64,000 nt of DNA from CAWIUB01 sp963839175 (lineage in GTDB: Bacteria; Actinomycetota; Actinomycetes; Mycobacteriales; Jatrophihabitantaceae): the NCBI GenBank assembly GCA_963839175.1, contig CAWIUB010000013.1:120827-184826 (forward strand), written 5' to 3'. Below, in pieces: positions 49,703-58,429 of this stretch. The stretch's first letter is position 1, and every line of letters starts with the position of its first letter. Position numbers and translations under genes: made by a program. The notes under the pieces were generated by a model. The model saw only the letters and a program-made list of their open reading frames with translations. It searched no databases and was not told the DNA's origin.

Positions 49703-51016
49703 TCAGGTCAAAGCCGGCTTCAGCACGTCGAGCAGGCTCGGCGAGTCCGGCAGCACTTCGAGGTCGTATCGAACGCGCAAGGCGGGCTTGTGGATGTCGA
49801 TCACGCGGCGCAGGTCGACCGGCGTGCCGATCACGACGACGTCGGCATCCACCGAATCGATGATCTCCTCCAGCTCCGCGAGCTGGCCTTCCGAGTAACC
49901 CATGGCCGGCAATACTGGCCCGACGTCGTACTTGCGGAGCGTCTCGGCGATCGTACCGATCGCCCAAGGCCGGGGGTCGACGATCTCGGTCGCGCCGTGT
50001 GCCTGGGCTGCCACGACTCCGGCTCCGAACTTCATCCCCCCGTGGGTGAGCGTCGGCCCGTCCTCGACGACAAGCACGCGCTTCCCCTCGATGGCTTCGG
50101 GATCATTCACCGTCACGTGGCTGTTCGCCTTGACGACGGTCGCCTCTGGATTCGCCAGGTGGATTGTGTGCATCAGCGCGTTCACGTCTTCGGTCGACGC
50201 CGAGCCCATCTTGTTGATCAGGATCACGTCGGCCATGCGGAGGTTCGCCTCGCCCGGGTAGTAGCTCACCTCGTCACCGGCACGGAGCGGATCGACCACC
50301 ACGATGTGCACGTCCGGGGCGTAGAAGGGCAGGTCGTTGTTCCCCCCGTCCCACAGCAGCACATCGCACTCGGCCTGCGCCTGTTCGAGGATCAGTCCGT
50401 AATCGACCCCTGCATAGATGATCGTTCCGGAGATGATGTGGGGTTCGTACTCTTCTCGCTCCTCGATCGTGGTGTCGTAGCGGTCGAGGTCTTCGAGCGT
50501 CGCGTACCGCTGCGCGCGCTGCGCCGCGAGATCCCCGTACGGCATCGGATGCCGGACTGCGACAACGCGTTTGCCCGCTTGCTTCACCGTGTCGGCGATC
50601 GCTCGTGCCGTCTGGCTCTTACCCGAACCCGTGCGCACGGCGCAGACGGCAACCACGGGGACGGCCGCCGTGAGCATTGTCGCGCCCGGCCCGAGCAGGA
50701 CGAAGTTCGCGCCGGCTGCCAGCACCTGGCTGGCCTTGTGCATCACGTAGGTGTGGCTGACGTCGGAGTAGCTGAAGATTACGTCGTCGATCTGCTGTTC
50801 CTTGATCAGCTGCGTGAGCTCGCTTTCATGCTGGATCGGGATCCCGTTCGGGTAGCGCTCTCCGGCGAGGCTCGTCGGGTACGTCCGGTCATCGATGAAC
50901 GGGATCTGCGTAGCAGTGAAGGCGACGACCTCGACCCCGCGGTCGTCCCGATAGACCACGTTGAAGTTGTGGAAATCGCGCCCCGCGGCTCCCATGATGA
51001 GAACTCGACGCGGCAT
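49703..51016 (-). CDS. Cyclic 2,3-diphosphoglycerate synthetase-like GTPase
   Basis: 437 residues from the ATG at 51016 with a ribosome-site-like GGAT upstream. N-terminus RRVLIMGAAGRDFHNFNVVY is a Rossmann-like motif, followed by VAVCAVRTGSGKSQTARAIAD (P-loop), VDYGLILEQAQAECDVLLWD with GGNNDLPFYAPD, and VILINKMGSAS (NKxG guanine motif). This layout matches the archaeal cDPGS family and its bacterial relatives. In methanogens the product is a thermoprotectant. In actinobacteria the reaction is not established. The gene stands alone on the minus strand. Confidence 0.8.
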   Translation of the reverse strand: MPRRVLIMGAAGRDFHNFNVVYRDDRGVEVVAFTATQIPFIDDRTYPTSLAGERYPNGIPIQHESELTQLIKEQQIDDVIFSYSDVSHTYVMHKASQVLAAGANFVLLGPGATMLTAAVPVVAVCAVRTGSGKSQTARAIADTVKQAGKRVVAVRHPMPYGDLAAQRAQRYATLEDLDRYDTTIEEREEYEPHIISGTIIYAGVDYGLILEQAQAECDVLLWDGGNNDLPFYAPDVHIVVVDPLRAGDEVSYYPGEANLRMADVILINKMGSASTEDVNALMHTIHLANPEATVVKANSHVTVNDPEAIEGKRVLVVEDGPTLTHGGMKFGAGVVAAQAHGATEIVDPRPWAIGTIAETLRKYDVGPVLPAMGYSEGQLAELEEIIDSVDADVVVIGTPVDLRRVIDIHKPALRVRYDLEVLPDSPSLLDVLKPALT

Positions 51017-51187
51017 CGCTGGATCCTTTCGCAGGCGTGAAGCACGGTCTGGACGCGCTGGTCGAGCGGAATCTACCGAGTTCCCCCTCGAGGCACACGG
51101 CCTCGCGGCGGGGAGTGCGCGAGCATCCGAACGTCGACGAAGACCTGACGGCCGAGCAGGCGATTGTGTGGGCGCGGACAAACCATC

Positions 51188-51205
51188 CTACTCGGGTAGT
51201 AGACT
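51188..51205 (+). promoter_or_regulatory. Leaderless promoter and palindromic operator of vapBC
   Basis: CTACTCGGGTAGTAG (51188-51202) has 5-bp inverted arms and overlaps a TAGACT -10 box (51200-51205). A CGGACA sequence (51175-51180) may serve as a weak -35. The predicted start falls at the ATG at 51212, so the message is likely leaderless. The palindrome is well placed for autorepression by the antitoxin. Confidence 0.5.
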
Positions 51206-51211
51206 TTGGCT

Positions 51212-51481
51212 ATGCCTCGTGGGAAGCCGTCGCCGAAGTTGGCGATCACTGTTGACCCCGAGGTTCACGAGCGGGTTCTTGCGGCGGCCGAAGAGGAAGG
51301 CGTCAGCGTCTCGGCCTGGATGACCGCGGCGGCCAGGCGGGCGTTGCTCGTTCGAGACGGGCTTCGGGCGGTCGCCGAGTGGGAGAGCGAGCAGGGCCGT
51401 TTCTCCGCGGCTGAGCTGGAGGCGGCGCGCCGCCGGGTGGCCGACGAGGTCCGCGGGCCGGCGCGGCCACGGTCGGCGTGA
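51212..51481 (+). CDS. VapB-like antitoxin
   Basis: 89 residues from the ATG at 51212. N-terminal LAITVDPEVHERVLAAAEEE resembles the ribbon-helix-helix fold (beta strand then helix with VSVSAWMTAAARRAL), followed by an acidic, flexible tail (EWESEQGRFSAAELEAARRR). It precedes and overlaps a PIN toxin by 4 bases. The antitoxin of this pair differs in type from the Phd-like one at 1.1 kb. Confidence 0.82.
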   Translation: MPRGKPSPKLAITVDPEVHERVLAAAEEEGVSVSAWMTAAARRALLVRDGLRAVAEWESEQGRFSAAELEAARRRVADEVRGPARPRSA

Positions 51482-51855
51482 GCATCGTTTACGACGCCGG
51501 CGTGTTGATTGCGGCCGAGCGCAACGACCGTCAAGTCTGGGCCGATCACCGGGTCCGGCTCGAGCTCGGTGTGGTACCGACCACAACCGCCCCTGTTGTG
51601 TCTCAGGTGAGCCGCTCGCCTCGCCAAGTCCAGCTGCGACGATTCCTTCGCGGCTGTCACATCGCGCCGTTCGCTCGCGAACAGGGACATGAGGTGGGAG
51701 CGTTGATAGGCAAGGCGGGCCTCGCCGACGTGGTCGACGCGCACCTGGTTCTTACCGCCGCCGCGAGCTCGTCGACGATCCTGACCTCGGATCCAGAGGA
51801 TCTGCGGCGTCTGTCGAACCAGCTCACCGCACCGGTCCAGATACGGCGCATCTGA
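51478..51855 (+). CDS. PIN-domain ribonuclease toxin VapC
   Basis: 125 residues from a GTG at 51478 overlapping the antitoxin stop. PIN acidic residues in SIVYDAGVLIAAERND, the Thr/Val-rich core VVPTTTAPVVSQVSR, and the third and fourth acidic positions in GLADVVDAHLVLTAA and ILTSDPEDLRRL. Typical VapC length. It should cleave a specific RNA when the antitoxin is degraded. Confidence 0.87.
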   Translation: MSIVYDAGVLIAAERNDRQVWADHRVRLELGVVPTTTAPVVSQVSRSPRQVQLRRFLRGCHIAPFAREQGHEVGALIGKAGLADVVDAHLVLTAAASSSTILTSDPEDLRRLSNQLTAPVQIRRI

Positions 51856-52148
51856 CGGCCGGCGAAATTTCGTCCCCGCGGCGACGGCGTAGGTCGCGTG
51901 CCGGCCCAGGGAAGCCCGGGCTCGGTCGTGTGGACGAATTCGCCGTCGTGAGCGGTGTTCCTGGACCGGCTCGCGGTTGACGCGACGTCGGCAAGTCCCG
52001 CACGGGGCGTGTCGTCAGACATCGCGAGGTGTGCTAGCACCATCCAACGCGGGGGGCCAGCAACCTATACCGCGCAGGAATCACGTGTCAGCATCTTGAA
52101 TGCGCCCGACGGGGGTGTCACAACCTAGGTGAAGACGGGGGAATCAAC

Positions 52149-52382
52149 ATGAATTTTCGCCGATTGGGCGCTGCGGTGGCCGTTGCCGCCGGCGCAGTCG
52201 CGCTCTCTTCAGGCTTCGCGACAGCTGAGGCGCCGCAGCCGACAGCCGCGTACGCGGGCAGCGTCGTTGCCGGCCCCGGCTCGACGCGATCGATCGCACC
52301 GTCCTGGCCTCGCTCTACGGGAGCTCCGATCTGGCCCGCCCCACCTGCCAGGTCCTCCCACCGGGACTTCACCCGGAGCTGA
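52149..52382 (+). CDS. Short secreted protein, probably frameshifted
   Basis: Starts MNFRRLGAAVAVAAGAVALS with a clear signal peptide and a cleavage site near SGFATAEA. After about residue 42 the frame given has poor third-position G/C, while the next frame, LDAIDRTVLASLYGSSDLA and RPTCQVLPPGLHPEL, has almost only G/C third positions and looks more protein-like. A one-base indel around 52268-52285 would join them. The family is not recognised. Ribosome site GGGGGAA lies before the ATG. Confidence 0.5.
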   Translation: MNFRRLGAAVAVAAGAVALSSGFATAEAPQPTAAYAGSVVAGPGSTRSIAPSWPRSTGAPIWPAPPARSSHRDFTRS

Positions 52383-52397
52383 GCAGAGTGCGGCTAT

Positions 52398-52700
52398 TCA
52401 GAGGCCTGGGTTCTGATGGCCTAGGAGGCGTGCCCAGGTCACTTTCGGAGTGGCGGTAACTCCGCCGGCCGCCATGGCAGCGCCGAGGCGAGACTGCATG
52501 AACTCCGCTTGGGCCTGCTGCGACTCCCAGACCTCGATTACGTAGGCGCTGCCGCCTTCTTCGACTCCTGCCAGATGGGTGATAAGCCCCGGCGGCCAGT
52601 CCCCCGCCCCGGTCTGCGGGTCAACGCCGAGCTGGGCGCTCACGTTTGCGTAGTCCGTCTCATCGAGTCCGTCGAACTCGAGCATGAGCAACTCGGCCAT
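52398..52700 (-). CDS. Dimeric alpha/beta-barrel protein (ABM-like)
   Basis: 100 residues from the ATG at 52700 with GGAGGGC upstream. The long open frame to 53066 is not supported. Start MAELLMLEFDGLDETDYANV, then YVIEVWESQQAQAEFMQSRL are features of the small ferredoxin-like fold proteins related to antibiotic-biosynthesis monooxygenases and stress proteins. No cofactor site is visible. Function unknown. Confidence 0.7.
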   Translation of the reverse strand: MAELLMLEFDGLDETDYANVSAQLGVDPQTGAGDWPPGLITHLAGVEEGGSAYVIEVWESQQAQAEFMQSRLGAAMAAGGVTATPKVTWARLLGHQNPGL

Positions 52701-53462
52701 GCGCCCTCCGATCGTCTGCGCGGGCTGGCACAGTGCCGCACCCGAAGGCCGAGTGTCGTCACCGGAGCCGACCTGCGCAAGCGGCTCTTTCTGCCCATTC
52801 GGCGCGGTCCACTCAGATCGACGCGACCAATGAGTTCCGCGCCACCGGCATGGAGCCTGTTGCAAAATGGCCGAACGCCGACTGCGGGACCGAGAGTTCG
52901 CCGTTGGGGCGAGGCAGATTTGGTCGGTCGTATCGTATTCGGTCGGCTGCGACGACTTGGGAGCTTCACGCTCAGCAGACGGCCCGGCCGCGCGTCGATT
53001 ACCCAACTGGCTCCATGGCGCAGCATGCGGCACAAGATCGCGAGCGGACTGCACGGACATCGGCATCTCCGCGTTATCGGAACGAGCACGACAGCGGCAG
53101 AGGCGTACGTTCGCTCAATCCTTCACTGGCTGGCCCACCCGCGTGGGCCTACGGCCCGTGCGCGGTGCGCTTCCCTGCGCCATGTCGCCACTCAGACGGC
53201 CGTGAATGCCCCTGACTGTCCGCTGTGGACGATCTGTTCTGTGCTTCGGTTGTTCCTGACACCGGCTAATGGGCGGTAGTTGTGGCAGCGCAAGTTTGCT
53301 TGACCGTTGGTTCATGGCGACTGAGCACGTGGTGCCTTCGAATCCTTGACCAGGCGCATTTCTGTGCCCACGCTGTGCTCTATCAATGGTCCGGCGGGGG
53401 CTCGTGGCCACGATCACCCCGCCCGACCCACGACGATCATCGGGGATGGTCGAGCATCGGGG
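52701..53462. other. 760-bp stretch with no recognisable gene
   Basis: Several overlapping frames exist on both strands but none has a ribosome site, a family resemblance or a consistent third-position bias. It may be decayed coding DNA. A 17-bp exact tandem duplication, CATCGGGGATGGTCGAG (53438-53454 and 53455-53471), spans the start of the oxidase gene. Confidence 0.55.
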
Positions 53463-54251
53463 ATGGTCGAGATGGGTGATATCACACGTCGACGGTGCAT
53501 CGGCTACAGCGCGGGCGTGGGCGCTGCGCTCGCTCTGCCGTGGACGCTCGGAACACCGGTCGCATCGGCGGCTACGGGGGGCAAGCTGGCGAAGTACGGG
53601 CAGCCGTTGCCGCTGCCGGGAGCGGGGCTCGTGGTCGCGACGCCAAGCGGCCCGAATGCGTACGCATTCACCCAGCGGGAGATTTCGCGGCAGTTGCATC
53701 CGCAGCTGCCGCCGACGCCGCTGTGGGCGTATGACGACGGACTCGGGCTCGCCGGGCAAGCCGGCTCGCTCGGCATCGTCGTCGTCGCGCAGAGCGGCAC
53801 GCCGGTGGACATGACCTTCACGAACGAGCTGCCCGCAACGTTCCCGAGCTGGCTGCCGGTCGACACCCGGCTCACCGGGACCCACGACGACACCGTGCGG
53901 GTGATGACCCACCTGAACGGGGGGTTCGTCGCCGCCGACAGCGACGGCAACCCCGCGATCACACCGCTCGGCGTCGTCACCGGGGCGACGCAGACCGTTC
54001 ACTACACGAACCAACTGCCGCAGATGCCCGCCTCGCTGCTCTGGTTCCACGACCACGGCCTGGGCTCGACCCGGCTGGGCGTGGTCGCGGGCCTCGCCGC
54101 GGCCTACGTCCTCCGCGACGAGCACGACACCGGGACCGAGCCGAATCCGATCGGCATTCCCGGCGGCGCCTACGAGATCCCGCTGGTGATCCAGGACCGG
54201 CAGTTCAACCCGGACGGGACCCTGTTGTACCCGATATCCGACTTCCCGGGT
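53463..54251 (+). pseudogene. Multicopper oxidase, N-terminal part (interrupted by IS)
   Basis: Begins MVEMGDITRRRCIGYSAGVG, a twin-arginine signal (RRR plus hydrophobic core, cleavage near VASA), followed by the first cupredoxin domain and copper motif ASLLWFHDHGLGSTRLG. The first His-x-His site reads MTHLNGGFVAADSDG, with Asn (53916-53918) where a copper-binding His is expected. Sequence breaks off after LLYPISDFPG at the insertion sequence. The second part lies beyond it. CotA/bilirubin-oxidase-like three-domain enzyme that oxidises phenols, bilirubin or metals outside the cell. Confidence 0.85.
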
Positions 54252-56654
54252 CCCAGAACTCCTGACATGAAGGTTCGATCATGAAGTGTTGGGCTGCTGT
54301 TTGATGCCGTAGACGATCTTGAGGGGGGTGTCGGGGTAGGTGGTTTCGGTGGCGGTGAGCTGCTGGCAGAGGGCGTGCAGGGCGCGGCTGCGTCGTGGTG
54401 CGGTGGCGGGGTCGAGGGTGACGTGGAGGGTGTCGCCGGTGATGTGCAGGTCGCCGGAGAGGGTCATGGCTTCGCGGAGTAGGGCGCGGGCTTCGTCTTC
54501 GGCTCGGGCGTAGTGCGGGCGGAGCATCCGCATGAGGGTGGTTTCGGCGTTGTAGGCGGTGATGCGGATGGCGTGGGTGATCAGTTTGCGTTGCTCGTCG
54601 AGCAGTCGGGCGTCGGGGCGGACTTGGCGCAGCGGGAGGTGGCTGGGGGTGATCCGTGAGCCTGCTGCGGCCTGGTCGAGCTTGTCGCGGGCGGCCGAGA
54701 GTGCCCGGTCGGCGGCGGGGTCGACGGTGGCGGTGCCGCCGCTGCCGGGGCGGCGGGCCCGTTGCACGGCGTCGTCGATGGCGGCGGCGATGCCGTTCTC
54801 GGCGGCGGCTAGGTTGGCGCGGGCGGCCTGGACGGCGGCTTTCGCCTGGTGTTTGGCGGGGTTGGGGACGGGCCGGTCGGGGTCGTCGGGGGTGTCGGCG
54901 TAGCTGTCCAGGGCGTCGAGGGCGAAGTGCGCCCGGGCGTATTTGAAGTAGTTCTCTTGCCGCCACCGGGCCGACAGCCGCCAGCACAGTTCGGCGGCGG
55001 GCAGGTCGGTGCGGGAGGTGAGCACCGGGATCTGCGCGCCGTCGGCGGCGAGGCGGTGGATCTGGCGCAGGGTGACGGCGCCGCTGTCGGGCAGCGGCAG
55101 GTCGACGGTGGTCTGGGCGAGCTGGTAGGTGCGCGGGTCGCCGTCGGGGTCGGTGAAGGTGTGTTCGGTGAACGCGTCGTCGCCGAGCCGGTCGAAGGGT
55201 GCCTTGCGGTAGGTGAGCACGTCCATGCCGGCGGCCAGGATCTTCGCGAACGTGTCCGGGGACCAGCCGCCGCGGTCGAAGATCACCGTGGCGCGGCGGT
55301 CCGGACCGAGCAGGGTACGCAGGTCGGGCAGCAGCCGCACCAGTTCGGCGGCGAGGCTGGCCGCGGGTGGGGCGGTGACCACGAGCACCGGGTCGGCGTC
55401 GGCGTCGGCGATCCAGGTCTCGTTGGTGGCGTGCCCGGCCAGGTGCATCCGGGCGATGTGGGTCTTGGGCAGGTCCCGGGTGCCCGAGTACACGCGCACG
55501 TGCCCGTCGACGTGGAGGAACCCCAGCGCCTGCGGCCGGGCGGCGGCGTGTGCTTTCGCGAGTGCGGACTGCAGCTGCGCGCCGCGGCCGTGCCCGGCGA
55601 GCTCGATCAGTTTGCGGCGCAGCGTCTTGACCTCCGGTGCCCGGTCCAGCCCGAGCAACCGGCCCAGGTCGGCCGGGCGGATGCGGGTCGCGCCCTCGGC
55701 GCGCGGGTCGCGCAGCAGGGCCAAGAACAGCAGCATCAGCAGCGTCGCCCGCAGCCCGTAGAACCCGTTACGTAGCCGCCCGTAGGTCGCCTCGAACGCC
55801 TCGACCAGCCCGGTGACCGCGAGCGCGGGCAGGATCAGCAGCAGCCCGGCCAGCGGCAGGTGCGCCCCCTCGGTGAACACCGGCGGCGCCTCGGGCAGCA
55901 GGCCGGTGCGGGCCAGCTCCCGCTCCGCGGTGCGCGGGCGCGGCATCGGCAGCACCGGCAACGCCGGCCCGCCCTCGACGTTGCCGCCGGCAGCGCCCGC
56001 CTCGCCGCCGCATGCCGTGGCCGCGTCGGCGGTGACCGTCTGGCGGGCTTCCCAGCCGGCGCTGCCCCTGCGGCGGCCCAACGCCACCCGCACCGTCGCC
56101 GTGCTCACCCCGCTGCGGGCGGCGATCGCGGCCAGGCTCAGGCCCTGCCCGTCCAGGTCACGGATCCAGGCCGCGACCTGCTCGGTGAGCTTCGACGGGC
56201 CCTTCGGGCCGGTCTTGGCCGGGATCAACCCGGCCACCCCGGCGCTGTCGTACCCGCTCGTCCACCGCCACAGCGTCACGATGCCGACCCCGAACGCCCG
56301 GGCGACCGCGGCCGCGGTCGCGATCTTCGTGCTCACCAGCTGGACCGCGGCCAGCCGCCGCCCGACCTCGTCACCGGCCGCGAACACGAACGTGACCAGG
56401 CCCGACACGTACACGACCCCGCCCTGCGGCCCCTCCACAAGCCCGGCCACAGGGCCGATCGGCACCGCATCGGCGGGCAGCAGCAGCAGCACCGGCTGGC
56501 TCACCCGACCCACCCTGCCACCCCCGAAATCCGCTCCAACCTTTCCGGAAATGATCCCACGAAACGAGCTGCGGTCACCCCACCGACACGCCAACAGCCC
56601 AACATTCACAACCGAAAGGTGGCGGCCAGCCACCTACATGTCAGGAGTTCTGGG
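54252..56654 (-). mobile_element. Complete insertion sequence with 18-bp perfect inverted ends
   Basis: CCCAGAACTCCTGACATG (54252-54269) and its exact reverse complement (56637-56654) bound a single large minus-strand transposase gene. The outer bases CGGG/CCCG also match, and CCCG at 54245-54248 and 56655-56658 could be a 4-bp target duplication, in which case three further bases (GGT) belong to the left end. It interrupts the multicopper oxidase gene. Confidence 0.92.
54279..56504 (-). CDS. Large DDE transposase with N-terminal HTH
   Basis: 741 residues if the GTG at 56504 is used. The frame is open to 56633, next to the inverted repeat. Layout: HTH segments (AAAVARAFGVGIVTLWRWTS and LSLAAIAARSGVSTATVRVA), then a catalytic core with Asp in LGFLHVDGHVRVYSGT, Asp in ATVIFDRGGWSPDTF and Glu in RWRQENYFKYARAHFALDAL, a long Ala-rich insertion and a C-terminal helical region. 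The length and the double HTH are unlike ordinary IS4 transposases. The IS family is not certain. No obvious internal stop or frameshift, so it may be active. Confidence 0.85.
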   Translation of the reverse strand: MSQPVLLLLPADAVPIGPVAGLVEGPQGGVVYVSGLVTFVFAAGDEVGRRLAAVQLVSTKIATAAAVARAFGVGIVTLWRWTSGYDSAGVAGLIPAKTGPKGPSKLTEQVAAWIRDLDGQGLSLAAIAARSGVSTATVRVALGRRRGSAGWEARQTVTADAATACGGEAGAAGGNVEGGPALPVLPMPRPRTAERELARTGLLPEAPPVFTEGAHLPLAGLLLILPALAVTGLVEAFEATYGRLRNGFYGLRATLLMLLFLALLRDPRAEGATRIRPADLGRLLGLDRAPEVKTLRRKLIELAGHGRGAQLQSALAKAHAAARPQALGFLHVDGHVRVYSGTRDLPKTHIARMHLAGHATNETWIADADADPVLVVTAPPAASLAAELVRLLPDLRTLLGPDRRATVIFDRGGWSPDTFAKILAAGMDVLTYRKAPFDRLGDDAFTEHTFTDPDGDPRTYQLAQTTVDLPLPDSGAVTLRQIHRLAADGAQIPVLTSRTDLPAAELCWRLSARWRQENYFKYARAHFALDALDSYADTPDDPDRPVPNPAKHQAKAAVQAARANLAAAENGIAAAIDDAVQRARRPGSGGTATVDPAADRALSAARDKLDQAAAGSRITPSHLPLRQVRPDARLLDEQRKLITHAIRITAYNAETTLMRMLRPHYARAEDEARALLREAMTLSGDLHITGDTLHVTLDPATAPRRSRALHALCQQLTATETTYPDTPLKIVYGIKQQPNTS

Positions 56655-57577
56655 CCCGTGGATCGGTGAGTACTTCGGCGACGTGATGCTGGTCAACGGC
56701 AAGGTGTGGCCGTTCCTGGATGTGGAGCCGCGCATGTACCGGTTCCGGGTGCTCAACGGTTGCAACGCCCCGCATCCTCAACCTCAACCTCGGCGGGGCG
56801 CCGCTGTGGCAGATCGGCGCCGAGGGCGGCATGTGGGACAAGCCCGTTGCGGTGAAGCGGATTGTGCTGGCACCCGCCGAGCGGGCCGACCTGATCATCG
56901 ACTTCAGCAAGATGCCCGGGCAGACCCTGGTGATCACCCACAGCAAACCGCCGAAGCCGGTGGCCACGCCTGCGCCGTCGCTGCCGCAGGTGATGCAGAT
57001 CCGGGTCGGGACCACCGTCAGCCGGCCAGGCCCGACGACGGTCCCGGCCAGCCTGCCCGGCCGCGCCGCCAGTCTGCCCGCGCCGGATCCGGACTTCACG
57101 CGCTACATCACGCTCAACGAGATCAATGCGGAAACCGAGAACTGGTTCCTCGACCTCAACGGCCAGCGCTTCGACGCGCCGGTCACCGAAAACCCGAAAG
57201 CCGGTTCCATCGAGGACTGGGTCTACGTCAATCTCACCGGCGACACCCACCCGATGCACTCGCACCTGGTCACCTTCCAGGTCGTCGGGCGCACGCCGTT
57301 CGACGCGGAGGGGTACCAGGCCGCCTATAGCGGATCCAACGGGGTGCCCGGCGGAATCGACCCGACCCCGTTCATCACCGGACCGGAGCAGCCGCCCGAG
57401 CCGACCGAGCGCGGCTTCAAGGACACGGTCAAGGCCAATCCCGGTTACCTGACGAGGATCCGCGCCAAGTACGAACTGCCGGACGGGGTGACCGCGCCGC
57501 AGACCTATGTCTACCACTGCCACATCGTCGAACACGAGGACAACGACATGATGCGCCCGTACACCGTCGAACCTTGA
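56655..57577 (+). pseudogene. Multicopper oxidase, C-terminal part with extra frameshift
   Basis: Resumes with GPWIGEYFGDVMLVNGKVWP and RFRVLNGCNA, then changes frame in a run of four C (56768-56771), where three C would read NARILNLNLGG. The new frame runs to the end and has the type 1/2/3 copper motifs HPMHSHLVTFQ and YHCHIVEHEDNDMMRPY. So the gene carries both an insertion and a single-base indel. The final domain itself looks intact. Confidence 0.85.
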
Positions 57578-57848
57578 ATCCATTAGGCGATCAGACCCTC
57601 ACCGGCAAGAGGCTGAACTTGGCTGCGCCCTACGAGTTGATCTGCGCGCGGACGCGAGGCACGACCGGCCGCGCCGAACGACGGCTACGCGCGCGGTCCC
57701 AATGACGTCCAAGGGGGTTGAAGTCGATGCGGCGCGTGCAATGCAACCACATACTTGTGCGCCACGGACGGCGGGCGGCAACATCCTCATTTGCTGCTGA
57801 GGGCTGCCGCGCGATGGAACCACGTTCGACGAAAACGACCGAAGCCGC

Positions 57849-58235
57849 TCAGGAATGGTCGGCCCGTGCCGCGAACCGCGCGCGGTCCACCACCATCCGG
57901 GTGACCGTACCGGTCGCCAACACCCGACCGGACGCGTCGTGCGCCGAAACATCGAACTTGAGAACCTCGTCGTCGATCTCGGCCAACTCCGCGGTCATCA
58001 CGACGGTGCGCCCGACGGTGGACGCCGCCAGGTGCCGCAGCGCAACCGCCACCCCCACAGTCGTGCTGGCGGGGTTGAGCCGGCCCGCCAGCACCGCGAG
58101 GGTCGCCGCCTCGGCCCACGCCAGCAGCCGCGGCGTCGCGAGGACGGGCACATCCCCGCTGCCCACTGCCTCCGCGGTGTCAGCGTCGGTGACCATGCGG
58201 TCGAGCGATGCGCGCAACCCTGGGACCAGCCGCAT
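57849..58235 (-). CDS. FlK-like hotdog thioesterase
   Basis: 128 residues from the ATG at 58235. The sequence VGSGDVPVLATPRLLAWAEA, followed by TTVGVAVALRHLAASTVGRT and DDEVLKFDVSAHDASGRVLA, matches the fluoroacetyl-CoA thioesterase (FlK)-like hotdog family common in actinobacteria. It cleaves a small acyl-CoA. Detoxification of fluoroacetate is known only for FlK itself. The open frame upstream to 58874 is a shadow of the oxidoreductase gene. Confidence 0.85.
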   Translation of the reverse strand: MRLVPGLRASLDRMVTDADTAEAVGSGDVPVLATPRLLAWAEAATLAVLAGRLNPASTTVGVAVALRHLAASTVGRTVVMTAELAEIDDEVLKFDVSAHDASGRVLATGTVTRMVVDRARFAARADHS

Positions 58236-58429
58236 CCGGTCACGGTATCGGGAGCGCCCGAACGGAACGCGCTCAACTGCCGCGAGGCGCACACGAAGAG
58301 CCCCACCCATCCCCGGTGGGCAGCCGCCAGGGAGAGCGTCGGCCGGGCGTCTGGACCGAGCCTGGTCAGGCAGTGGCCGCAGAACGACGTGGGACGACGT
58401 CGGCTGGTTCCGCTGCGCCCTGGCCGGGC

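Noticed and set aside
51037..51255. Small plus-strand frame before the second vapB
   Set aside because: It overlaps the antitoxin gene and promoter and has no ribosome site, although part of it reads like a domain (AEQAIVWARTNHPTRVVDFG).
52509..53279. 256-codon plus-strand frame
   Set aside because: It crosses the ABM-like gene and non-coding DNA, has no recognisable domain and weak third-position bias.
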